Source: Micromonospora noduli (GTDB lineage Bacteria > Actinomycetota > Actinomycetes > Mycobacteriales > Micromonosporaceae). From it: a stretch of DNA of 64,000 nt. The translations under genes were made by a program, and so were the position numbers. Numbering within the stretch: position 1 is the first letter of the stretch; each line of letters begins with the position of its first letter. The notes beneath the pieces are model-generated. The model made no database searches. It saw only the letters and a list, made by a program, of their open reading frames with translations, and was not told where the DNA came from. The stretch is taken from positions 1 to 64,000 of the forward strand of contig NZ_PYAK01000035.1 of assembly GCF_003264365.1 (NCBI RefSeq), in the 5' to 3' direction. Shown here piece after piece: positions 34,823 to 41,423 of the stretch.

Positions 34823-34848
34823 CCGGAGATGTCGTCGTCACCCGCCAT
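34819..34848 (-). CDS. Leader ORF 1 (9 residues)
   Basis: An ATG at 34848 opens the nine-residue peptide MAGDDDISG, with AGGGAG placed 7 bases upstream, a good ribosome binding site. Its stop codon overlaps the GTG of leader ORF 2. It has no known family; the three Asp codons in a row could be a stalling site, which is inference. Confidence 0.5.
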   Translation of the reverse strand: MAGDDDISG

Positions 34849-34952
34849 GTCTGGTCTCCCTGGTCGTACCGCTAACCCAACCCGGCAAGTCTAACAACGG
34901 ATCTCCGCCCCGCCACGGCAATAAGGCGCAGCGCTCGGTGTATAGGCCAGGC

Positions 34953-34958
34953 TATAGT
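34953..34958 (+). promoter_or_regulatory. -10 box for a leaderless HigBA transcript
   Basis: TATAGT at 34953-34958 puts the expected transcription start at about 34965, which is the A of the higB ATG, so the mRNA would be leaderless. TATAG also occurs at 34941-34945, making an imperfect TATAGGCC/GGCTATA palindrome that could be the antitoxin operator. Confidence 0.5.
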
Positions 34959-34964
34959 TGGTCC

Positions 34965-35294
34965 ATGTCTCATGAGCCGCCACGTCGCTGGGCGATCAAG
35001 ACGACAACGGATGTCCGCGACTGGTTGCGGTCCCTGCGAGAAATCGACCCGGCGACGTACCGGTCCGTCAACGTAGCGATCGACATGCTTGCGGACACCG
35101 GTCCGGGCCTGGGGCGTCCGCTGGACGTCGCCGTTCGCGTGCTGTTCGTCTTCGATCCGTGGTCCCAGGCCGTGCTGCTGGTGGCCGGCAATAAGGCAGG
35201 GGATTGGAGTCGGTGGTACGACAAGGCGATTCCAGCGGCGGAGATTGCGTACGAGGGCTGGCTTGCCTTCGAGAGGAAACGGAGGGAGGGCTGA
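34965..35294 (+). CDS. RelE/HigB-type toxin, probably internally deleted
   Basis: The 109-residue product has the ends of an actinobacterial HigB/RelE-family toxin: DVRDWLRSLREIDPATY and AIDMLADTGPGLGRPL near the N-terminus, then VRVLFVFDPWSQAVLLVAGNKAGDW and RWYDKAIPAAE. In typical members, about 20-25 residues with the KGSRHHNMKELRPGS-type motif lie between GRPL and the RILFAFDP segment. Here GRPLDVAVRVLFVFD joins them directly, so this basic, catalytic-site segment seems missing in frame. The toxin may be inactive. The start is set by the leaderless -10 box. Its stop overlaps the antitoxin ATG (TGATG). Confidence 0.75.
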   Translation: MSHEPPRRWAIKTTTDVRDWLRSLREIDPATYRSVNVAIDMLADTGPGLGRPLDVAVRVLFVFDPWSQAVLLVAGNKAGDWSRWYDKAIPAAEIAYEGWLAFERKRREG

Positions 35295-35608
35295 TGGGCG
35301 ACTTTCATGACTGGAACGACATCCGGGCTGAGCTGCATGACGGGGACGATGAAGCGCTCGACACAGAGCGTGCTCGTACCGAGGCGTGGATCAGCGCGTT
35401 CCACCTTGCCGAAGAGCGGAAGCGGTTGGGCCTGACCCAGCGGCAGGTGGCCGAGCTGATGGGTGTCACGCCCGGCCGGGTCAGCCAGATCGAGAACGGT
35501 GACCTGGAGGCCAACGAGGTCGCGACGCTGAGCCGATACGCACGAGCGCTCGGCGCCCGGATGCGGATCATCTTCGACTACGGCGACGACCTCCGTCAGA
35601 TCGCCTGA
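35294..35608 (+). CDS. HigA-type XRE antitoxin
   Basis: The 104-residue protein has an acidic N-terminus (DGDDEALDTERA) and a C-terminal XRE HTH (about 45-95: EERKRLGLTQRQVAELMGVTPGRVSQIENGDLEA). This is the form of the antitoxin that follows HigB-type toxins in actinobacteria. GGAGGG lies 6 bases before the ATG, which overlaps the toxin stop by one base. It would repress the operon at the TATAG palindrome. It looks intact, unlike the toxin. Confidence 0.88.
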   Translation: MGDFHDWNDIRAELHDGDDEALDTERARTEAWISAFHLAEERKRLGLTQRQVAELMGVTPGRVSQIENGDLEANEVATLSRYARALGARMRIIFDYGDDLRQIA

Positions 35609-35732
35609 GCTGCTCGGCCAGGTCGTCCACGGAGACGACCGGCTGAATGCCCTGGCGGCGGGCCAACTCCTCGGCCGGCACATGCTCAGCCGTTGACCAT
35701 TTGCGCTTTCGTCCGGCGTTGCTCGATGTCAC
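35568..35732 (-). pseudogene. Small ORF resembling the N-terminal part of a short antitoxin-like protein
   Basis: A GTG at 35732 with GGAAAGG upstream opens 54 codons that run into the 3' end of the antitoxin gene on the other strand. The segment VPAEELARRQGIQPVVSVDDLA resembles the start of small actinobacterial proteins (RRQGxxPVxSVxDLA) seen beside toxin genes; those continue with an acidic WESDEELEEF-like tail, but here the frame turns into Arg/Ser-rich residues. I read it as a truncated remnant. A strong two-box palindrome lies 27 bases upstream. Confidence 0.4.
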
Positions 35733-35758
35733 GGCTAGCCTTTCCGCCTCGCATGGCC

Positions 35759-35792
35759 ATACCTCTGAGTCATAAATATGACTCAGAGGTAT
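35759..35792. repeat. Two-box palindrome (15 + AAAT + 15), copy A
   Basis: ATACCTCTGAGTCAT (35759-35773), spacer AAAT, and ATGACTCAGAGGTAT (35778-35792) form a perfect 34-base palindrome. A second element at 54101-54134 has the same 15-4-15 layout, the same AAAT and 29 of 34 identical positions. AT-rich palindromes of this kind are rare in this window. Operator pair, recombinase site or terminator are all possible. Confidence 0.85.
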
Positions 35793-35835
35793 GACGCTCA
35801 AAAGACAAACAGACTCAGCCGGAGCGACGCTGTGG

Positions 35836-36531
35836 TCACCTGGGTCGGTACTCGACCTCGGGGCGGCCAGGGGTGCCGTAGCGGGGGCTGCGGGCCGCCC
35901 GGTCGACTGTCACCAGGTACTCCAGGTAGCGGCGGGCGGTCACCCGGGAGATGCCGCTCAGCGCGCTCACCTCGGTCGCTGACAGCCCGACCTCCGCGCG
36001 GGTGCCGTCGGTGAGCGCGGCGCGTACCCGATCGAGGGTCTGCGCGTCGAGCCCCTTGGGCAGGCTGTGCCCGGCGGTGCCGCGCAGGGTGGCGAACATC
36101 TGGTCCACCTCGTGCTGGGCGGCGACCTCGCCGTCGGCGAGCGCCTGGGCGCGGTAGTCGGCGTACCGCTCCAACTTGTCGCGGAACGCGGCGAACGTGA
36201 ACGGCTTGAGCAGGTAGTGGGTCACCCCGAGGGACACGGCGGTGCGCACCACCGCCAGGTCCCGCGCGGACGTCACCGCGAGCACGTCGACGCTGCTGCC
36301 GGCCGCGCGCAGCGCCCGGCAGACGTCCAGGCCGTGCAGGTCCGGCAGCCGAAAATCAAGGAGTACGAGGTCCACGTCGCCGCCGTCGTTGGCGCGCAGG
36401 GCCGCCATCGCCGCCCGCGCGGTGTGCGCCACCCCGACCACCACGAAACCGGGAACCCGTTCGGTGTACGCGCTGTGCGCCTCGGCCAGCAGCGGCTCGT
36501 CCTCGACGACCAGCACCCGGATGGCGGTCAT
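35836..36531 (-). CDS. CitB/DcuR-type response regulator for C4-dicarboxylates
   Basis: The 231-residue protein has an N-terminal receiver (EDEP near 10, phosphorylation Asp59 in LVLLDFRLPD, Lys in YLLKPF) and a C-terminal DNA-binding region of the CitB/DcuR group (LSATEVSALSGISRVTARRYLEYLV near 180). In this family the paired kinase senses citrate or C4-dicarboxylates. The kinase gene overlaps it (ATGA), and the divergent gene is dctA, which makes dctA the likely target. Confidence 0.93.
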   Translation of the reverse strand: MTAIRVLVVEDEPLLAEAHSAYTERVPGFVVVGVAHTARAAMAALRANDGGDVDLVLLDFRLPDLHGLDVCRALRAAGSSVDVLAVTSARDLAVVRTAVSLGVTHYLLKPFTFAAFRDKLERYADYRAQALADGEVAAQHEVDQMFATLRGTAGHSLPKGLDAQTLDRVRAALTDGTRAEVGLSATEVSALSGISRVTARRYLEYLVTVDRAARSPRYGTPGRPEVEYRPR

Positions 36532-38114
36532 GACCGCTCGATCCTGCTCGGCAGCCGGACGGTGAACAGGCTGCCGCCGTCGTCGGAGCGACAGACCTCG
36601 GCGCTGCCGCCGTGCCGGCGCACCACCTGCCCGACCAGCGCCAGGCCGAGGCCCCGGCCGGTGCTCTTGGTGGACCAGCCGCGCCGGAACGCGTCGGCGA
36701 CCCGCTCCGGTGCCAGACCGGGGCCGCTGTCGGCCACCCGGACCACCAGCTCGTCGTCGGTAGCGCCGACGAAGACCCGCACCCGGCGGGGTGCCGGCGT
36801 ACCGGCCACCGCCTCCAGGGCGTTGTCGACCAGGTTGCCGACGACGGTGAGCAGGTCACCGGTCGGCAGCGGACTGTCGTCGAGGCGGCAGTCCGGCTCG
36901 ATGACCAGATCCACCCCGCGCTCACCGGCCTGTGCGGACTTGCCGAGCAGCAGGGCGGCCAACGCCGGCTCGGTCACCGCGCCGACCACCCGGTCGGTCA
37001 GCTGTTGGGCGAGGGCCAGGTCCCGGGTGCCGAGCCGGACCGCCTCGTCGGCGCGGCCCAGCTCCACCAGGGTCAGCACCGTGTGCAGCCGATTGGCCGA
37101 CTCGTGGGTCTGCGCCTGCAACGCCTCGGTCAACGCGCGCACCGAATCCAGCTCGCTGGCCAGGGTGCGTAGCTCGGTCTGGTCGCGCAGGGTCAGCACG
37201 GTGCCGAGCACCGCGCCCTCGAAGCGGGTGGTCCGCTGGTTGGCGACGAGCACCCGGTCACCGGCGAGGATCGGCTCGTCGCGGGCGTCACGCCCGGAGT
37301 CGAGCAGCTCGGCCGCCGCGGGCGGCAGGTCGATCCCGGCCACCGGTTGGTCGATCACCGGCGCGTCCGCGTCGAGCCCCAACAGCCGGCGGCCCTCGTC
37401 GTTCACCAGCGCCACCCGACGATCGGTGGTCAGCACGACGAGACCTTCGCGCACCGAGTGCAGAACGGCGTCGTAGTACTCGTACATCCGCGTCATCTGG
37501 GCCGGCCCCAGACCGTGCGTCTGGCGGCGGAGCCGGCGACTGAGCAGCCAGGAGCCCGTCGCGGCGAGCGCCAGAGCCGGCGCGACCACACCGAACAGCA
37601 CCGGCAGCTGGCCGAGCAGCTTCTTGTCGATCTCGCGGGTGGTGATGCCCACCGAGACCAGACCGACGAGGCGTCGCTGCTCGTCGTACACCGGAACGAC
37701 AGCGCGCACCGACTCGCCGAGCGTCCCGACGTTGGTGGTGGTGAACGCGCGGCCCGCCAGAGCGGGCCCGATCTCACCGACGAACGGCTCGCCGATCCGG
37801 TCCCGGGTCGGGTGCGAGAAACGGGTGCGGTCGGGGGCCATCACCACCACGAAGTCGGTGCCCGTGGCCTTCCGGGTCGACTCGGCGTACGGCTGGAGGA
37901 CCCCGGCGGGGTCGGCGGTCGTGAGGGCCGCCCGGACGTCGGGGGAGCCGGCCACGGTCTGCGCCACAGCGAGCACCTCCTCCTGCGCGGCCTGGCGGGA
38001 GTCGCTGCGGGCCAACCAGACGGCGCCCGCCGCGCCGGCCAGCACGAGCAGCGTCACCACCATCGCCTGGAGGGCGAAGAGTTGCCCCGCGATGCTCCAC
38101 TGGCGTCGGGCCAC
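36528..38114 (-). CDS. CitA/DcuS-type sensor histidine kinase
   Basis: The 528-residue kinase has an N-terminal membrane helix (about 12-35), an outer PAS-like (PASC/Cache) sensor domain (about 40-170, with ATGTDFVVVM and HPTRDRIGEPF, the family's ligand pattern), a second helix (about 175-195), a cytoplasmic PAS domain (about 215-315), the HisKA box with QAQTHESANRLH near 345, and an HATPase domain with NLVDNALEA and GRGLGLALVG. GTG at 38114 was chosen because GGAGG lies 8 bases upstream; GTGs at 38120 and 38123 sit on or next to that site. It works with the overlapping response regulator. Confidence 0.92.
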   Translation of the reverse strand: MARRQWSIAGQLFALQAMVVTLLVLAGAAGAVWLARSDSRQAAQEEVLAVAQTVAGSPDVRAALTTADPAGVLQPYAESTRKATGTDFVVVMAPDRTRFSHPTRDRIGEPFVGEIGPALAGRAFTTTNVGTLGESVRAVVPVYDEQRRLVGLVSVGITTREIDKKLLGQLPVLFGVVAPALALAATGSWLLSRRLRRQTHGLGPAQMTRMYEYYDAVLHSVREGLVVLTTDRRVALVNDEGRRLLGLDADAPVIDQPVAGIDLPPAAAELLDSGRDARDEPILAGDRVLVANQRTTRFEGAVLGTVLTLRDQTELRTLASELDSVRALTEALQAQTHESANRLHTVLTLVELGRADEAVRLGTRDLALAQQLTDRVVGAVTEPALAALLLGKSAQAGERGVDLVIEPDCRLDDSPLPTGDLLTVVGNLVDNALEAVAGTPAPRRVRVFVGATDDELVVRVADSGPGLAPERVADAFRRGWSTKSTGRGLGLALVGQVVRRHGGSAEVCRSDDGGSLFTVRLPSRIERS

Positions 38115-38212
38115 CTCCACCACCTCCCTCGTCGCGCCACCGTTTCTGCCATCGCGGTGAACAGAATGACCGCAAGGCTGTCAACGGGTGAGACGCGCTT
38201 CACATTGTCGAC

Positions 38213-39595
38213 ATGGACACCACCGCATCCGCCACCACCCCGGCACCGGCGGCCCGCCGGGACCGTACCCGTTACCTGTATCTGGCCGTCATCGTGGCCG
38301 TGGTCGCCGGCATCGTGGTCGGCCTGGTCGCGCCCGATTTCGGCAAGGAACTCAAGCCGATCGGCACCGGCTTCGTCAACCTGATCAAGATGATGATCAG
38401 CCCGGTCATCTTCTGCACCATCGTGCTCGGCGTCGGCTCCGTCCGGCAGGCCGCGAAGGTCGGCAAGGTCGGCGGCCTGGCCCTCGGCTACTTCCTGACC
38501 ATGTCGACCGTCGCGCTGGCCATCGGCCTGGTCGTCGGCAACCTCATCCACCCCGGCTCGGGCCTGAACCTCGGCCCGGACCTCGTCGGCTCCGGCAAGG
38601 CCGCCGCCGGTGACGAGGCCGCTGGTACGGCCGACTTCCTGCTCGGGATCATCCCGACGACGCTGCTCTCCTCGCTCACCGAGGGCAAGGTGCTCCAGAC
38701 GCTGCTGGTCGCCCTGCTGGTCGGCTTCGCCGTCCAGGCCATGGGCCGGCGCGGTGAGCCGGTGCTCAGCGCCATCACCGTCATCCAGCGGGTCGTCTTC
38801 AAGGTCCTCGCCATGATCATGTGGCTGGCGCCGATCGGGGCGTTCGGCGCGATGGCCGCCGTGGTCGGCGCGACCGGCGTCGACGCCCTCAAGAGCCTCG
38901 CCCAGATCATGGTGGGCTTCTACGCCACCTGTCTGATCTTCGTGCTGGTGTTCCTGGGCGCGCTGCTGTGGTTCGTGGCCCGGATCTCGATCTTCTCGTT
39001 GCTGCGTTACCTGGGCCGGGAGTTCCTGCTGATCCTGTCGACCTCGTCGTCGGAGTCGGCGCTGCCGCGGCTGATCGCCAAGATGGAGCACTTCGGTGTG
39101 AGCAAGCCGGTCGTCGGCATCACGGTGCCGACCGGCTACTCGTTCAACCTGGACGGTACGGCGATCTACCTGACCATGGCGTCGCTGTTCATCGCCGACG
39201 CGCTGGGTAAGCCGCTGGCCATCGGCGAGCAGATCTCACTGCTGCTGTTCATGATCATCGCGTCGAAGGGCGCCGCCGGGGTCACCGGCGCCGGGCTGGC
39301 CACGCTGGCCGGCGGCCTCCAGTCGCACCGCCCGGACCTCGTCGACGGGGTTGGGCTGATCGTCGGCATCGACCGGTTCATGTCGGAGGCTCGGGCGCTG
39401 ACCAACTTCGCCGGCAACGCGGTGGCGACCGTACTGGTGGGAACCTGGACTGGGGAGTTCGACCGGGAGCGGGCGGCCGGTGTGCTGAGCGGCAACGACC
39501 CGTTCGACGAGGCCACCATGGTCGACGAGCACGACGACGAGGCGGCGTCCCACCCCGACGAGAAGCAGGCCGCGCCGGCCGGAGCCCCGGCCTGA
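38213..39595 (+). CDS. dctA: C4-dicarboxylate:cation symporter (DAACS family)
   Basis: DctA takes up succinate, fumarate and malate. The 460-residue protein has the DAACS layout with eight membrane helices and two re-entrant loops: LIKMMISPVIFCTI near 60, STSSSESALPRLI near 280 (the serine-rich loop), GYSFNLDGTAIYLTMASLF near 308 and ASKGAAGVTGAGLATLA near 350. The acidic C-terminal tail is unstructured. It is divergent from the CitA/CitB-type system, with 98 bases between, and ends at a hairpin terminator. Confidence 0.95.
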   Translation: MDTTASATTPAPAARRDRTRYLYLAVIVAVVAGIVVGLVAPDFGKELKPIGTGFVNLIKMMISPVIFCTIVLGVGSVRQAAKVGKVGGLALGYFLTMSTVALAIGLVVGNLIHPGSGLNLGPDLVGSGKAAAGDEAAGTADFLLGIIPTTLLSSLTEGKVLQTLLVALLVGFAVQAMGRRGEPVLSAITVIQRVVFKVLAMIMWLAPIGAFGAMAAVVGATGVDALKSLAQIMVGFYATCLIFVLVFLGALLWFVARISIFSLLRYLGREFLLILSTSSSESALPRLIAKMEHFGVSKPVVGITVPTGYSFNLDGTAIYLTMASLFIADALGKPLAIGEQISLLLFMIIASKGAAGVTGAGLATLAGGLQSHRPDLVDGVGLIVGIDRFMSEARALTNFAGNAVATVLVGTWTGEFDRERAAGVLSGNDPFDEATMVDEHDDEAASHPDEKQAAPAGAPA

Positions 39596-39612
39596 GTCAC
39601 GGCGTGCACCGG

Positions 39613-39639
39613 GTCGCGGCGGCCGAGTGCCGCCGCGAC
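39613..39639 (+). terminator. dctA terminator hairpin
   Basis: GTCGCGGCGGC (39613-39623) pairs perfectly with GCCGCCGCGAC (39629-39639) around a five-base loop, 18 bases after the dctA stop codon. Confidence 0.8.
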
Positions 39640-39681
39640 CCCGGTCCGGCAGCGCAGCGCCGCCGCGACCCCCTCCGGCCG

Positions 39682-39758
39682 TGATCCACTCGGCATCCCG
39701 AAAATCGGGGCATCCGAGCCGCCCGGACACCGCGACTTCCTGAAAGTCGAGTTGATCA
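39682..39758. repeat. Inverted-repeat element with TGATCMACTCG ends
   Basis: TGATCCACTCG (39682-39692) and CGAGTTGATCA (39748-39758) are inverted repeats with one mismatch. Inside are two small stems, CCCGA/TCGGG and CGACTT/AAGTCG. The layout resembles the palindromic intergenic repeats common in Micromonospora-type genomes, but it is unlike the other repeat family in this window. Confidence 0.6.
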
Positions 39759-39924
39759 GTGGCCGGCCCCGGCGCGGTCCCGGCCGGCGGGGCTCGCCGC
39801 CTGTCTGACTACCGCATCCGGGGCGCCAGCTCGAAGTGGCGGGCCAACTCAGCGCTGACGACGGGGCCCGCGATGGTTACGGTCGTGGATGCCGAGGTAT
39901 CCCGACCGTTCGAGGAGTGATCGC

Positions 39925-41337
39925 ATGCCCCCCTCTCCGTCCCGGCTCTTCGCCGAGATAGCGACGGCCGAACCACCCGCCGAGACCAGAGTGGTCATGC
40001 GACGGGCGGTGGTGCTCGGTGGCAGCATGGCCGGGTTGCTGGCGGCCCGGGTGTTGAGCGACCACGCCGAGGAAGTGCTGATCATCGAACGGGATCCGTC
40101 CGATGTCGGCGCCGGTCCACGGCCGGGTGTGCCCCAGGGCAGTCAGGTGCACGCGCTGCTGCCCGCCGGTCAGGTCCAGTTGGAGCGCTGGTTTCCCGGC
40201 ATCGCCGAGGAGGCGCTCGCGCTCGGCGCCCCGCCGCCACCGCGCGACCCGGGCACGGCGAAGGTCTTCGTGAACGGCATGTTGGGTCTGCCGCCCGCGG
40301 CGACCGGCACCGGGCCGGCGCTGATCACCACGCGTCCGTTCCTGGAGGCGCTGGTCCGCCGACGCACCCTCACCATCGACAACATCCGCATGGTGTACGG
40401 CCGGGCGGAGGGTCTGCTCTTCGACGAGCGGCGGGTCACCGGCGCCCGGTACGTGCCCGAGGGTGGCACCGAGCCCATCGTCGAAGCGGCGGACCTGGTG
40501 GTCGACGCGATGGGGCGGTCCAGCCGGTTGAGCGACTGGCTGGCCGAGCACGGGTGGCCGCGCCCGCCGCTGCACCGCATGCCGATCAAGCTGAACTACG
40601 CCACGGCGCTCTTCAAGCGCGACGAGTCGGTCAGCGACGCCTGGGTGGCGGTCTTCCACACCATGGCGGGCAAGGGGCGTACCGCCCGGATCGGTGGGAT
40701 CAACTCGGTCGAGGGGGACCGCTGGATCATGCTGGTGGCCGGCTACGACGGGGACCGGCCCAGCCGCGACGTCGCCGACTTCACGGCCCGTTGCCGGGAG
40801 CACTACCCGCAGATGTTCGGTGACATCGCCGAACGCGGGGAGATGCTCGGTGGCGTGGTCACGTACCACCAGGCGGACAGCCGACGCCGCGACTTCCACA
40901 AGCTCGACCGTCTGCCCGCCGGGTTGGTCGCCGCCGGCGACGCGGTCGCGTCCTTCAACCCGGTGTACGGCCAGGGAATGACCTCCGCGACACTGCACGC
41001 CTCCTGTCTGTCGAAGTACCTGCGCTCCGGTCCGAAGCCGCACGACGAGCCCGCGCACGCGTACTTCGACCAGGTCCGCGTGGTGGTCGACGCCGCCTGG
41101 CAGATCTCCACCACCGCCGACATCGAGCTGCCGCACGTCGACGGGCCGTACCCGCCCGGCTACAAGGTCACCAAGTGGTTCGGGGACCTGCTCTTCCGGG
41201 CGTCGCTGACCGACCCGGTGCTCAACGCCCGGCTGGGTCGGGTCACCACCATGCTCGACCACCCGGCCGCCCTGAGCCGCCCCGGCACCCTGTTCCGGGC
41301 CCTCCGGCTCGGCCTGCTCGGCGGCTCCCGGCGGTGA
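39925..41337 (+). CDS. FAD-dependent oxidoreductase/monooxygenase-like flavoprotein
   Basis: The 470-residue protein has an N-terminal FAD-binding Rossmann motif (RRAVVLGGSMAGLLAARVL near residue 26, then IIERD near 53) and the second FAD motif GLVAAGDAVASFNPVYGQGM near 340, as in group A flavin monooxygenases and geranylgeranyl-reductase-like enzymes. The substrate is unknown. GAGGAG lies 8 bases before the ATG at 39925; an ATG 36 bases upstream has no such site. The FUSC gene follows closely on the same strand. Confidence 0.85.
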   Translation: MPPSPSRLFAEIATAEPPAETRVVMRRAVVLGGSMAGLLAARVLSDHAEEVLIIERDPSDVGAGPRPGVPQGSQVHALLPAGQVQLERWFPGIAEEALALGAPPPPRDPGTAKVFVNGMLGLPPAATGTGPALITTRPFLEALVRRRTLTIDNIRMVYGRAEGLLFDERRVTGARYVPEGGTEPIVEAADLVVDAMGRSSRLSDWLAEHGWPRPPLHRMPIKLNYATALFKRDESVSDAWVAVFHTMAGKGRTARIGGINSVEGDRWIMLVAGYDGDRPSRDVADFTARCREHYPQMFGDIAERGEMLGGVVTYHQADSRRRDFHKLDRLPAGLVAAGDAVASFNPVYGQGMTSATLHASCLSKYLRSGPKPHDEPAHAYFDQVRVVVDAAWQISTTADIELPHVDGPYPPGYKVTKWFGDLLFRASLTDPVLNARLGRVTTMLDHPAALSRPGTLFRALRLGLLGGSRR

Positions 41338-41423
41338 TTCGTCGCCAACCCGTCGCCGGTCGCGGCGCGCGGTGGAGAATGGTGGGCCGGGGAGGGGTGC
41401 TGCGACGAACCGGGGGAGCGGTA

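Larger units (their letters stand above)
34690..34900 (-). promoter_or_regulatory. Leader region of the ABC-F gene with coupled small ORFs and long-range stem
   Basis: On the minus strand the leader holds two small ORFs that overlap by GTGA (34819-34848 and 34700-34822). The second ends within the Shine-Dalgarno TTTGAGG of the ABC-F gene. CAGCCGCC (34771-34778 region) can pair with GGCGGCTG (34724-34731), extended by GCGCGCC (34786-34792) with GGCGCGC (34715-34721). The layout fits ribosome-mediated control of an ABC-F gene; a promoter-like TTGTTA with TTAGCG 16 bases on lies near 34870-34897. Confidence 0.55.
39596..39924. other. Intergenic stretch after dctA
   Basis: These 329 bases hold no convincing gene. 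They contain the dctA terminator (39613-39639), a 77-base inverted-repeat element (39682-39758) and the leader of the next gene, whose Shine-Dalgarno GAGGAG lies just before the ATG at 39925. Confidence 0.7.

Noticed and set aside
34707..34964. N-terminal extension of the HigB toxin to 195 residues
   Set aside because: The extension crosses the leaderless promoter and the ABC-F leader; the toxin family begins at the ATG at 34965.
41338..41423. Start of the FUSC protein at an earlier in-frame ATG (41379)
   Set aside because: The purine-rich site is only one base from that ATG, while GTG at 41424 has GGGGGAG at a proper distance. It remains a minor alternative.
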